Below are positions 52,005 to 64,000 of a stretch of DNA of 64,000 nt, one piece after another (positions within the stretch are counted from its first letter, which is position 1; each line of letters starts with the position of its first letter). The notes beneath the pieces are model-generated. The model did not search any database, had not been told where the DNA came from, and was given only the letters and a program-made list of their open reading frames with translations. The stretch spans positions 2,480,001-2,544,000 of the forward strand of contig CP085830.1 of NCBI GenBank assembly GCA_020809705.1, in the 5' to 3' direction. Source of the DNA: Calonectria ilicicola. Its lineage: Eukaryota > Ascomycota > Sordariomycetes > Hypocreales > Nectriaceae. Made by a program: the position numbers and the translations under genes.

Positions 52005-55000
52005 GGGCATTAATTAAATTGCACAACGACCTCGTGACGAGCCCCCGAACAGACCAAAAGATGATGGGAAAAAAAGATCATTTAATAAAAAAAGTGCAGG
52101 GATGCGTAGTCATTCGTTCAAGGTCATTTACACCAGGATGGAGAAGTCTAATGAACACTTCCACCCAGTTGCCTCATTGGTGTGGCGGCCTGACGACAGC
52201 ATCATGTACAAGCGTCTTGTGTACTCCCGTCTCCCGTATTAGCTCATACTTTTCGGGGGCGCAATACTTGCTTTGTTGAAAGCTGACTCTGGCTGAGATG
52301 ATTCAACGTTGGGAAAGCAACTATGACGCGCTTCTTGTCTCGGCCTTGGATCCTTCAATCAATACGCCTGGATAAGTAAACATGCAAAGTTTCACAGCCA
52401 CCACAGGTCTAGGAATTTCCTCCGTCCGGAGACGCCCACGGAGAAGTTCACGGAGAGAAGAACGGGATGTACCTGGAGATAGGCACGTAGCAGGCGGCTG
52501 TGTCATCGCCCCTCCCCCCCCCTTTCGAGAACCGATGGACGTGTAAGAAAAGAACTGCTGCAGGCACACACGCAAAGCCTTCCTTCATTCCCCGAGTCCC
52601 GAGCTTCAATACCGATAATCCAAGTCCACTAACACGCCGGCGGGTGATACGGGGACGCACAGACTCATCCTCGGTGTTTCTCTCTGCTTCGAAAATCTTA
52701 CACAATCACACACAGTTTCAGGCTCGTATTATTGACTTGTCGCTCACCTCTCTCACTCTCTCGCATCAGTATTGCAACTCACGGCGAGACGTGGTGGGCT
52801 CGATGAAATGCACCAGGCCGGAATGAGCAACAGCCACAACACGGAATTGTCAGCGCTCGGAATGTCCAAAACCAATGGCTGCAGCCCTAATAGTCCCGGA
52901 CCTGAAAGCTGTGGGCTTGTGGGGCCTTCTCAAAGTTGATGGATCCACAAGCCACGCAAAGACTGACTTCCATCAAGACGTCGCCAAAATTGTCGTCTGG
53001 ATCTTTTTTCCCTTCCTGGCACGGCAAGACGCAGCGGACGTAAACAAGGGTTCCTCGTACCGTTGTTGTCTCTGGGGCGCCGCCCCCATGCACAAGGCCT
53101 CCCTGTTGGGCGCATATGCGACTTCGATCCAGCCAGGTAAACAGGGTCTGGTCTGGCCTGTCGACGAGATGGGGGAGCATGTGTTTGCTTTTTCATGATC
53201 TGTCTCCATCCCCATTCCAAGGCGGGGGGGTCGGGCCGCAAACCAAGCTGACTGGGTTGGGTGAAGATAAGGGAAGTGCCTCTTCTCGGAATCAAATCTG
53301 GGGACCTTGGATATCTTGATTTCAAAGGCAAGTCATAGGTACATGGTATGGCTTGTCACATCGCATGGCATATCATCCTGAGTTGGTAAAAACGCCCACT
53401 CTCAGTGGTCCTAGAAAGTACAAGACAATGATTGGCGTCCAATGACGCTTCAGAAGCACTGTTAGCGCCGTGTACATTTGTTCTCGGCTGGAGACTGCAG
53501 GATCAACTGCTGGAGGCCAGCGGAGATGGCATTTTTGAGGATGCAACGACTTCCCCCCTCCCATTGTGTTAATCGTCTCCAGTTTCGGAGAAGCTTCCAA
53601 AGGAGGAGATAGACTGGGTGATAGAGTCACAATGCGGAGTGTGCATTTTTTGGCCTGCCGACTTTCTAGCTTCTGACTGCTTGGCACAATACTTTGTATA
53701 CCCACCCTGGATTTCTATCTGGATTGATACTAGAGTAGCCCTCCCACCCTGTAGGCACGATTATCACACATAATCGCTTTTATCGCGTAATCACCATGAA
53801 GCCACTTAAATGGGTGAATTGTCATCAACAATATGTTGGTTTCAGCAGGGCTCTGGCGCCGGAAGTGGAAGATGGGATGGAACTCGAAAGTCAGCGGCCA
53901 GACTGGGTCCTTGGATCGAGCAATGCCCAACCGGCAGACAGTCCGTCTAACCAGGAGCCCCTCCAACTGACAAGGAAGATGACGATGAGAAGGCATTGGG
54001 AGGGGCTAGGCCACGGTCTAGCCTAGCAATTTCCATGCCTCAAAATCTCAAGAGTCTGACTGACATTTAGGAAACACGACATGGGCTGGGGCCTCTGACC
54101 ATGCATCAAATGGGGCGCGCTGGGGGCTGCAACTGCGGGCCTGCGCCCTCTCGGTCAGTCCCTCAATGCCCCGGAGTCGGCGCCCGTCACCGTAGCCGTC
54201 CCATACTGACCTCCGTTGGCGTTTTTTTCGCTGACGCTCTAAGAGGCGGTTGAAGACGGCCTAACCAATCTTTGTCTATGTCGCAACCGTAAATGACTAC
54301 AACTGAGTGGGAGCTGGAGTCATTGATACATGCCGCTTTGCCCCAACGAAAAAATTAGAGCGCCGAGAAACGGAATCCAGGTGGGATAAAAAAAGACCCG
54401 GCGAAGGTCCAAGGTGAGTCTTGTGAGCCAGCCTGGAAATTGCACCCTCACTTCCCATCCAATTCCAGCTCCAGCACAACAGAGTGCCTGCAGCAGCATC
54501 GCCAAACCGGATTCCCTCCTGAATTCGCCTCCTGGAACCCAGCACAGGCCAGCCAAGCTCAACTAACAGCACACTCAAGCGACAACGTGACGTGACCCCC
54601 ACCATCACCCCATTGCCCTCGTCTCTCGACAGCTGTCGCCATTCAGAGAGCTCTGCACTGCCAGCTATTCGGGGGCCCGTCTCTGTCCTGCGTCCTGAGC
54701 CTGCGTGGGTGTGACTCGATCTAATTGCTCAAGCTTCACTGCGGTCATCCAGTACGTATCTTGAATTCTATTACCACGTTCCTTTTTCTTCTTTCCACTC
54801 GAATTTTTCTTTTCCCTTATTCAACAAAAATTTGGCCACTACTTATCCACCGCACCCCACCCGTCCCTCACCTCGTTGAGCGAGGAATCTAGGCGAGCCA
54901 TCAAGATTTCCCTTACTCACACCTCACACCTGACCCAGCACGATCACGCGCGAAGAAGCTTCCGCAGCGAACTGCAGCGAAAGTCCCGTCTTCGAGGTGG

Positions 55001-55679
55001 ACACCCCCAAAGAAAAAAAAAAACCCAGCAACTGAGCTACAAGGGGTCCCGCTCTCGAGGTACGTACTAGTACCCATGCTCCGGGTACCTCGATACTTCG
55101 ATACATAGTACATGTCCCCATCCCCCAACCCCCGATACATGGATATGCGCCTCTCCTCGCTCCCCTCCCTTGGCAAGCGCCACCCCTCCCCCCTCCGTCC
55201 TTCCAGCCCAGCTTCCCACGCGGCCAACCCACCTACCACGACAGCCCCAATGCCTAATTCCCCATGCTTTTCCCCATGCTACACGCAACATCCACACATC
55301 CAAGCACAAGGCAGTCCATCCCTTCCAATGCCTCCACCCAGTTATCCACGCCCCGAAATAGGGCCCCCCCAAACATCCCTATGCCCGCCCGCCGGCGCCG
55401 ACGCCTCCGTCTACACCCAGCCAACAGGGATCCTCCGCTCACTCGGCCGCGCCGCAGACTTTTCGTTGGTTGTTACTGAAACCTCTTTCGCGGTCCCGTT
55501 GCCGTCACCGTCGTCACCTTGAACGAAACCCTGGTCCGCCCTGTGGCCCGTCCGTTCCTCCTGAGTTGTTGCTCTTCCGGGTACGAATTCATCGACACCA
55601 AAGTGTCAGGCACAACTCTTAGCACGCCACCCCGGCTTCCCACCTCTCTTCTCCGCTTTCTCTCTCACCTTGCCGCAGC

Positions 55680-58230
55680 ATGGGCCAGTCGCTCTCGACC
55701 ATGGCCGCCTCTCCTTCGGGTCCCGGGTCTGCCCAAAACGTCTTAAACCGACTTTTCTTCGTTAGCGGCCCCTTGCGCACGGCGACATCGTCTGCTCTCA
55801 CCCACCCGTCTGCTGTTGTCCCCCTCGGTGCTGCTGTCACAGCGACTACTAATAATCGCCCTCGACTGCCACTCCCCCGTTTCTCCTATTCCTATTCTTC
55901 TCAGTCACCCCATCTCTTCCGCCCCATGGCGTCGTCTCCTTACAGCACTGCCAGTTCAGATATCCCCACGCCTCAGTCGACATCCTCGTCATCGTTGGTC
56001 TCACCTGTCTCCCCCCAGGTATATCTATGCTGACCTGCCCTCCACAGTCGCAAGTTGACAGACTCCAATCCATTGTCCAATATCGATATTTCAGCCCTGG
56101 AAAATAAGTTCAAGATGGCCACCCTCGACCAGCACCGCGGCTATGCCCAGAACCACTATTCTGAGGTCAAGCAAGACCGACCTACTGAATACCTCACTGA
56201 GGGTCAGGCCGCTGGCTATCAGATCGTGCGTGAGCCTTTCTGGAACAAGGGTGAGTTGCTAAATGCGCATTGCTTGGTTCTGATATGTTCTTGAGCATGA
56301 ACTGCTTCGGCGGTCGTGTTCGCATCGTTCTCGTGCTTGGTAGCTTCGCATCGTTCTCATATGCTGATCGTGTTCTTTCTTTAGGTCTTTCCTTTACCCC
56401 CGAGGAGCGAGTCAACAAGAACCTCACAGGTCTCCTCCCTCACACCATGGAGAGCCTCCAGACCCAGTGCGCCCGAGCGATGAAGATGATCCAAACCCGC
56501 CAGACCCCCATTGACAAGTACTTGTACCTGTCCTCTATCAAGGACCAGAACATTGACCTGTTCTACCGTCTTCTCATGGACAACATCCGTGAGCTGATGC
56601 CTCTCGTCTACACCCCCACCATTGGTGATGTGTGCTTGCAATACTCAAGCATTTACACTCGTCCTGAGGCCCTGTACATCTCCATCAAGCAGCGAAAGTC
56701 TATTCGCACCATGCTCCAGAACTGGCCTTGCAAGACCCCCGAGATCTGTGTCGTTACTGACGGTTCTCGTATTCTTGGTCTCGGCGATCTCGGTATCAAC
56801 GGTGTTGGTATTTCGGTAAGATTTCCTGATTGCGAGAACCTATGAAGTGTAATCAACTAACAGGCATGGTTTTTGTTTAGGTCGGCAAGCTTGCTCTCTA
56901 CACTGGCGCCGCCGGTATTCACCCCGAGAAGACTCTTCCCATTGTCCTGGACTGCGGTACCAACAATGAGGAGAACCTTGCAGACCCCTTTTACCTTGGT
57001 CTTCGCCAGAAGCGCCCCTCTTTCGAGGAGCAGCAGGCTTTCATGGATGAGTTCATGGAGGCTGTGCACGAAGTCTTCCCTGACATGGTCGTTCAGTTCG
57101 AGGATTTCGAGAGCCAAAAGGCTTTTGATTACCTTGACCGATACCGCAACCAGTACAAGTGCTTTGTGAGTGGAATATGTGCCATGGAATAAACAAAGAT
57201 TCGATTCGCTAACCTATTTCTAAGAACGATGATATCCAGGGAACTGGCGCCGTCGTCCTGGCTGGGTAAGCAAAAATCCACAGCAGTTCCATACCACTTG
57301 GTATTTGACTAACAACTCAACAGTTACATTGGTGCCGTAGATCTGTCCGGCGTCCCTATTGAGGACCAGCGCTTGGTTTTCATGGGAGCGGGCTCAGCTG
57401 GTGTTGGTGTTGCCAAGCAGCTTGTCGAGTACTACACTCGACGCGGTCTGACTGAGGAGGCTGCTCGGGACAAGTTCTGGCTTGTCGACACCAAGGGTCT
57501 TGTCACCAAGGACCGTGGTGACCGACTTGCGGAGCACAAGAAGTACTTTGCTCGCACTGACAACAACGGCCAGCAGTTCCGCACCCTTGAGGAAGTCATC
57601 GAGTATGTCAAGCCCAGCGCTCTCGTTGGTCTGACTGCCACCTTTGGCGTCTTCACTGAGCCGGTTGTTCGTGCTCTCAAGGCTTCCGTTCAGGAGGGTG
57701 GCATCGGTCGCCGTCCTATTCTCTTCCCCCTCAGCAACCCCTTGACCAAGGCTGAGTGTACCTTTGAGCAGGCCATCCAGTGGACTGAGGGTACTGTTCT
57801 CTTCGCCTCTGGCTCCCCCTTCTCCCCCGTGAAGGCTCAGTTCGGTGATGAAGCTGTCACCACCTACCACCCCAACCAGGGTAACAACGTTTACGTCTTC
57901 CCTGGTCTGGGTCTTGGTGCTATCCTTGCCAAGGCTTCTCGTGTCACTGACGAGATGGTGTACACTTCTGCTGCTGCTCTTGCCGACTCTCTCAATGACG
58001 ATGAGGTCCAGAAGGGTCTCATCTACCCTCGCATTGAGCGTGTTCGCGAGGCTAGTGTCATTGTTGCTCGTGAGGTGATGAAGGCTGCTCGCCGAGGCGG
58101 CGTCTCAGAACTTCCTGAGTCTCAGTGGGCTGAGTGGGAAGAGTGGGGTGATGTCACTCTCACCAACTACATCAAGCAGCACATCTACGAGCCTCTGAGC
58201 TTTGGTGATGTTGCCAAGACCCACCTGTAA
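55680..58230 (+). CDS. malic enzyme (NAD(P)-dependent malate dehydrogenase, decarboxylating)
   Basis: Oxidatively decarboxylates malate to pyruvate. Proposed exons: 55680-55993, 56048-56250, 56385-56815, 56881-57165, 57225-57265 and 57324-58230 (726 aa). The part from MATLDQHRGYAQ (ATG at 56115) gives 599 aa, the usual length. The first exon is Ser/Ala/Arg-rich, consistent with a mitochondrial presequence. Motifs: LMPLVYTPTIGDVCLQYS, VVTDGSRILGLGDLGINGVGI, PIVLDCGTNNEE, VQFEDFESQKAF, NDDIQGTGAVVLAG, VFMGAGSAGVGVAKQL (dinucleotide fold), FPLSNPLTKAECTFEQA and GNNVYVFPGLGLGAI. The first intron is uncertain: 55994-56047 has a good CTGAC branch and CACAG acceptor but a weak GTTGGT donor; 56019-56114 is an alternative. 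A shorter cytosolic form from 56115 is possible. Confidence 0.93.
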
Positions 58231-61200
58231 ACGATGTTATTTCGCCTCTCTAAGCACACTTGTGCCTCTTTCCCATTGTGTTGATGGTATGGACGGGGGT
58301 TGAACTCTGTTGACCATGGTGCGCACTTGCGGAGAGTGGCAGCTGAGTGTTTTTGAGATTGGCCGACAACATGTTGATGCCTCAACGAACTTCCGTTTTG
58401 TGGCATGCATGTTGTCGTTTTCCCTCGCTTGTGAGCAATCTTTTGATACCTACTCGTGTCGCGCTAGATTTGATCGCGTGACATGAGAAGTCTTCTGAGC
58501 GACCCCATTGGGAGGGGTTTTTGCGTTTGAATAATCTGCGTTATGTGTTAACGGCTTTATAATTATTCGTATGTGGTATCGACGGCATAGAGTTGGATGA
58601 AAAAATGAGACGTGGGAAGGCCGCACATACTGGTAGAGACTGAAAAGAAAGATGGACATGAATCCTTATTATACTTAACCATGCCTCCGTCCCCGGTGTC
58701 TTGCTTTGCTCGCATGTGATGAACAAATGATGGCGTAGTCTCGTAGCCGACAATGACCTAGCATCGATCAACACTGGTAACCGAGACCTGGCATGTTGGT
58801 TCAGTCGTCGTGGCCGTCTATTTAGCTGATCTTGATCTGTTGCGTGCAAAGAGCTTGTAGGTCATTGTCACATGACCTAGAAGCATGATGGAAGGTCACC
58901 CCGTTCGCATTTGGGAAGGCTATGCCGGCCATATTCGCATGCAAAAGCTGCGACTTAGCGTAAATGGAGCCTTGCTGCGGTAGGCATTGTGTTCAATGTC
59001 CGCTTGTGAATAAGGGCAGAGACTGATGAAGCTTCAGGAAGGTCTGGCCGACCAACTTCTTGTCGAGACACATCAGCTTTGCTGGACCCTAGTCCACTCG
59101 AGGAAGGGGGGATGGGGGGTGGAAGCCGATAGTGATGAATTAGGCCAGGGAGGAACAGGAGAGCTGTCCCAGTAGATATGGAAAGGTGACGGTTATCACC
59201 ATAGCCGCGGTTGTAGAGGCGGCTATGAGCATGAGCACGAGCCAGGAGCAGTACCCATACCCATGACAGAATCTGGACAAAGAGGCGAAAGGGGCAATCC
59301 AAGATCTCGCACAAGAGAGGGGAGACCCACGCGTGTGGGAGGGCGTTGGGGGGGAAGTGGTTTTTGTTGTCGGGCATCCTGTCGTAAGATGGCATGGGAT
59401 TGGCAAAGGCGAGGTCAAGAGTGGTGAAAGCGTCGGTAGCCGAGCGGAGCTTCGCCCCCAAGCTCGGCGCCGAGATTTTTTTTGGGGGGAGTGAACCGGG
59501 CGAGGAGCCGGTGGCATTTCTGGGGGCGGGTCCCAGCAAACAGCCACAGCAAATGGTGTGAGGCAAATTTGTGTTCCATGCCGAAAGGGGTGGCGGCGGT
59601 AGCCATGAGACATATTCTGGTCAAGGGAAACGGAGGCAACGCAATTGGATAAGGCGCTCGAGAGAGTGCTGATCGAACAGGGTTGGCCGGCTGGTCATGA
59701 TGAACCTTACATGGTGATATTAATGGACTTGCCTCGCTTGTAGACGGCCGTTGCTCTGTCTGGAGTGGTGTGAGCGCGCGTTCAGGTGGGGACCTCGATC
59801 CCGGGGCCGGCCCCGAGCATCGGGACCTTGGACCGGAGAGGACGGGGAATGGCCCTGATGCAAGAAACCACCGGGTGAAGGTTGTCGACACGGTGGGTGT
59901 AGGGAATGGGCAGAGTTTGGTGCATTCACGCATTGGTCTGGCTGCCAAGTAAATTACCAAGCCCGGCTTGCTCCTCGTGGTAACCCAGACCGAAAGTCAG
60001 TCAGTAGGCGAAGCGCGCACTCGCGAAAAGCCGACTTGTCTGCCGTGCCTCTTCTGTGCGGCTGGTCGTGTGGGTCTTACTGGCAGCTGGTCCTCGGATG
60101 GAACAATGCCCTGGTCTGCGTCGCCGACCAAAACCGTTGTTGCGACGTGGTATTGTGAAATGCCACCTGAAAATCGATACACGACTCCGCATGTTCCTGG
60201 CCATTGTCTGGGGGTGGGTGGGTGGGCGGGCTGGCGCACTTGACCTCCCAAGAAGAATAAGGAAAGTTTCGATCTGAGGGCGACTGACGACGCACTCGAT
60301 CCTACACATAATCAATCATTGCTTGTGATTGCGGAGCCAAAGAATCAACGAGCTTCCTCATCCGGCCCAGCCGTGGGAGGCTTGAAATTAACTACGATCG
60401 AGTCTAACTTTTCTTATACACGGAGATTTTTTCCTTGTGAAGCCCGGTGCTGGGAGGCCATGCATTCTGTCGCACTGAGTCCCGTCGCTTATTCAGAACT
60501 GGAGAAGAGGAAATGGCTGCTCAGCACGCCCTGTGGCGGGAGATCAGCCACCCCTCCTCCATCTACTTCCTGAGCAGTCGTGGATGCAGCGACGTATGAA
60601 CCACACCTCAAGGTGCCGGGAGCCAGGTGCCGGGAGAAGAGCAGGATCCTCGTGGCTGAAGACCCAACGGCTGACACACGTTGAAGAATTGGCGGGTAAA
60701 TGTCATCTAAAACACACGGAAGGTTTCGGCTTTAACCTTGACGCAGTTGTCTAAATCTTTTCCAACTGCCATCCCCAACAGTAAGACCCGGAAATAGGTA
60801 GAGCTCAAATGTCAGGGCCATGACATCTAGCTACTGCATGTTGACGAGTTTGACTTGGCACGATACCTATGACCCACTTGCACCCCATGGAGAAGAAAAA
60901 AAAATGGTCGCGACGGCTTGGGTGAAAGAGTGATGAGGAACAGTTGGGATCCGCTTTGTGGACTTCAAACTCCATACCCTGAGAGAGAGCGCCAGAAATA
61001 TACCAGGGGGGATACCGGACGTCCAGTTCCGCCCCGCCCACACCGCATTGCGGCATCATCAACGGCAGGGCTCGGTACGTGGCCGATGGAGGGGAGCCAT
61101 GTTTGAAATGGTGAAGCGGACCACACCGGGGCCGGGCATCCACTTTAGTGTGGGCTTCGCTCAGGCTGGCTGGGTTCTGGTTCCGGAATTGAAATGCATT

Positions 61201-64000
61201 GTGACACTGTGAAGGGTGAACTGGTTGTCAAGGAAAAGATTTTTGCCGTCTGTGAGGGTTGGTATAATTCCTCCGGCTCACATTTGGCACTGTGAGGACT
61301 GAATTGGATGAGGGTGGTGGAAATCAATTGATTTGCAAGCTAGCAAGCGGTGAAGAGACTCACCGTCAATCAAGCATTAACGGTGACGTATCTAGGCAAC
61401 CTAAGTCTTGGCCCTGGATGGACGGAGCCAACGATGAGGAAAACGGTCACGAGAGATGTTTTGTCAAAAGTACAGCGTAGTCGATGAGGTGCTAGAGCAC
61501 TGAGCGACAGGAGGCGCGGGTGTCGGTTGGCTATGACGAAGGTGTCAGTTCTGACGGAGTTAGAACGGCGTGTGTCAAGATGATGTGGGATAGAGGAGAA
61601 GAGTGGAGCCAAAGCGAATTTGGGGCCTCGTGAGCTTGTTGATGACTGTGCCATTCCGTGCCACTCGAGGCCTGGGATCCAGGCGCAGCAGACGTGTGCG
61701 TACAAAGTACATTGAACTGGAATAGGTTTGTAGGTTCTAGCTCCCAGCCGGTGGCGTGCTGCTTCTCCCGGTTGCTTCGGAGGTCAATAATTAGGAAGGC
61801 ATTGGTTGCTGGCCTTTTCTTTTTCGTATCCGGGTTTACAGTAGCCTAATCGGCGACTTACTTCCACTTTAAGCCCCGAGTGTGCAGAGACGGCTGTGTC
61901 GGTTTGATGAGCACCCTGATGACTCGCCCGAGGAAATAACAACCAAATGAATTATTAATTGTTTTGCTCCGGTATTCTAGGCCTTCTGCCAATGGCATGA
62001 ATTGTTGGACAAAATGGTCAAGCTTTGTTGTGTTGTGTGTGTGGCCATCGGACATCCACTCCCCGAAGGTCACCCCCCTCTAGGAAAGTGTGTGCAAGGT
62101 GTTAGGATGAATGTATCTCGTAAGCGTCCGGGTCACAGCGACAGAGATTTCCTCGCACTTTGATTCGTCCGCCTTGGAATTGTTGGCCAAGTGCTGGTCA
62201 GGCTTTCCAATTGCCTCTAAACTCGACATAACCGAACAATGCCGACTAATCTCCGCTATTGGCTGGGGTGCCTCACTGAGGCGAATGTGACGCCATCTGA
62301 TTGGCCCAAGCAAGATCCTGCAAGTGAGGTTTCCACCCGTCCGTGACGCTTCTGCACCGGACCAACGGGACTAGCGTGAAGGAGCCTCGAGGCCTTCCAT
62401 ATGGTACCCTCGGTGCAGTACAGCGTTGTAGCTTGGGATTCAACAAGATGGCAACAGAATATCGGCTCTGGGATCGCCGGGGATGTTTACCACGATACGA
62501 GGCGGATTGCGGGAATTGGGGCCGCCGTTAGAGCTTTCCTGCATGGACCACGGCCCTCTTCTCGCGAACCATCTTCGCCTTGTCGAGGCACTCAGTATCC
62601 ACCTCTAAACCCACCTTTGAATTTCATCAATGTAGACGACTGTTAGGAGCTTCATTACCGGTCACCGTGCTTGAGCTTCGTAGTGCGGGACGACTGGAGC
62701 TGAGCGAAAGCCGTGAAAAAACTTGTATCTATCCCTGGACCTGGTCTGGGACGGAATGGTCCCCACAGCGCGCAAGTCTGCGTCTGCTTGCGGCCCCTCG
62801 TGATGTGCTAGGTCTTTCTACACCCCTCCCCCCCTTGTATTGATGGGACCGCTGACTCGATCCCAGTGCCCACTGTGTGATGGGTGATTGGCCGCTCCAC
62901 ACTCTGTCGACAAACTGTGGGGGGGTAGTTGAGCAAAGGAGCCACACTGACAGACCGGAACAAGGATCGGAGACGAATAAAGCAACTGGATGATTTCGTT
63001 CGATGCTCAGGAAACTCGGGGCTGGTGCGAGCGGCCCTTGCATTTATGAGGTCTCGGCCCTTACGACACACCGAGTGAAGTCTGTCGAAATGCAAATGGA
63101 AGAAGGCGTGAGATTGGATGGAATCGGGTTGAGTTGTAATTGAGGATAATGTAAAGGTCGGATGGGATGAGTGGGTTAACAAGCAGAACCTCAAAGAAAC
63201 TGACCAGCAGCTGTGGAACATGGATTTTGGAATCATGATTTCAACCACTCTAGCCTTGAAGCTGTGTTGAGTCGCGGGGACGCGATGCAAGCATTGGTAA
63301 GTTGTCTGTTTGAGTACATGTCCGACGTATCTTGGTCCAGCAGCCACGGCGCTGCCTGTTACGTCTTTGATACTACCTCCTGCCTGTGCGGGCGAGGAAG
63401 CAAGTCAAGTGCAGATTGCGGGCTTTGTTATCTCAATTGCAACCAAATACGGAATACAAGGTAGAGCTATCTACATGTATAATTATTGACTTGTCGTATG
63501 AGAAACACATGGGTGCGAGTCTCACCATTCTGGAGGCAGCATGCCTCCCCGCCATTGAGGTGAGGTGGGATGATGGAGGGAGCCATCCGGCCCCCTCCCC
63601 CAACTTAAGGTGCGTGTGGTGCGGCAATGCTTAGTTTGTAAAGGATGCAAGCTCGCGTGGAGCCGGGGGGAAAGGAGGGGGAGGCGCTGTTGGTCAAGGC
63701 TACCCCAGGGGAAGGACAGGTTTGATGACGGAGTAGGAATACGACTCGTTCAGCAGGCTGGAGAAGGCTTGGTGCGCATGAGGGCATATGACGAACGAGC
63801 CAACCAACCAGGGCCAAGATCATGGCTGGTTTCCCGCGCATGGGCGCAAAATCCGGGGACGGATGATTGAAGCGTGCCTAGCCCAAATATCAATGTCAGA
63901 GAATAGAAGAGAGGCGCACATGGTTTGCTTGGCATCCGCTTGGGATTTAGGAGGCCGTGGAAAAGAAAATGCGCAACTTTAACTTGCCAATTCTTTGACA
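58231..64000. other. 5.8 kb region without a supported gene, to the window edge
   Basis: The first ~400 bp are the malic enzyme 3' region. The rest has only overlapping frames of 60-200 codons on both strands, none protein-like. The plus strand is G-rich in 59050-60260, with a strong G-quadruplex motif at 60210-60230 and another G-run cluster near 59336-59355. Further promoter sequence for a gene beyond the window is possible. Confidence 0.5.
60210..60230 (+). other. G-quadruplex-forming motif
   Basis: Five G runs (5, 3, 3, 3 and 3 G) separated by single T, T, T and C bases. One-base loops make this one of the most stable classes of predicted G-quadruplex. It lies in gene-free DNA. Confidence 0.8.

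Larger units (their letters stand above)
47788..55679. other. 7.9 kb gene-poor region
   Basis: No open frame reads as a known protein. Contents: fold-back element copy C (48108-48332), a 12-bp minisatellite (49352-49440), T runs at about 50782-50794 and 51973-51999, and a (TTC) run near 51109-51123. From about 54600 the plus strand is CT-rich, probably the distal promoter and leader of malic enzyme. A 257-codon minus-strand frame (48237-49010) ends inside copy C and is rejected. The region could hold fungal-specific short or non-coding genes that I cannot support. Confidence 0.5.

Noticed and set aside
55112..55522. 136-codon frame upstream of malic enzyme
   Set aside because: Pro/Ser-rich product of a CT-rich leader; no splice or family support as a separate gene.
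59415..59960. 181-codon minus-strand frame in the right-hand gene-free region
   Set aside because: Overlaps several other open frames on the same pyrimidine-rich strand and has no domain or splice support.

Overview
This window is nuclear DNA from a filamentous ascomycete, most likely a Sordariomycete and plausibly Hypocreales. The order-level guess is inference from gene content and protein similarity recalled from family knowledge. Supporting signs are many short spliceosomal introns (about 50-100 nt, GTRNGT donors, a CTRAY branch site, usually YAG acceptors), roughly balanced base composition, and fungal proteins such as Pom34, Tul1/DscA and Pga2. There are no operons, no CRISPR array and no convincing tRNA or rRNA genes.

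Layout. 1-2449 is a pyrimidine-rich upstream region with a long TC microsatellite. 2450-4244 is a rhomboid intramembrane protease. 5650-6464 (minus) is the pore-membrane nucleoporin Pom34, divergent from the DNA polymerase delta catalytic subunit POL3 (7218-10651). A 4.2 kb gene-free block precedes the NADP-glutamate dehydrogenase gene gdhA (14849-16730). Then follow a peroxisomal CoA-transferase III/alpha-methylacyl-CoA racemase (18385-19673), the DscA/Tul1 membrane RING ligase (20150-22666, minus), an HSBP1-like small coiled-coil protein (23246-23703), a KEEL-tailed protein disulfide isomerase (23924-25105, minus), ribosomal protein S29 (25544-25905), mitochondrial EF-Tu (26670-28077, minus), a Pga2-family protein (29831-30313), an unrecognised 959-aa protein with CxxC pairs (32715-35647), ribosomal protein L4 (36265-37545), an Aro8-type aminotransferase (38290-40435, minus), an FMO-like flavoprotein (41205-42632, minus), a very large POT1/CDC13-type telomere-binding-domain protein (43231-47787), an 8 kb gene-poor stretch, and malic enzyme (55680-58230). 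No gene is supported after 58231.

The genes are a housekeeping mixture: DNA replication, cytosolic and mitochondrial translation, ER folding and membrane quality control, nitrogen, amino-acid and carbon metabolism. They do not form a pathway cluster.

The main hidden structure is a family of short fold-back elements. Three copies of about 221-235 bp lie at 4852-5086, 17607-17827 and 48108-48332. They share terminal inverted repeats ending in CCCTTGAAAGATT, palindromic AT-rich cores, and TA-like target-site duplications. They fit a miniature inverted-repeat transposable element (MITE) family. All three have the same orientation and lie 0.3-0.9 kb downstream of a plus-strand gene. A second notable signal is five HGATAR nitrogen-regulator-type sites packed in 84 bp inside an unusually long gdhA intron.
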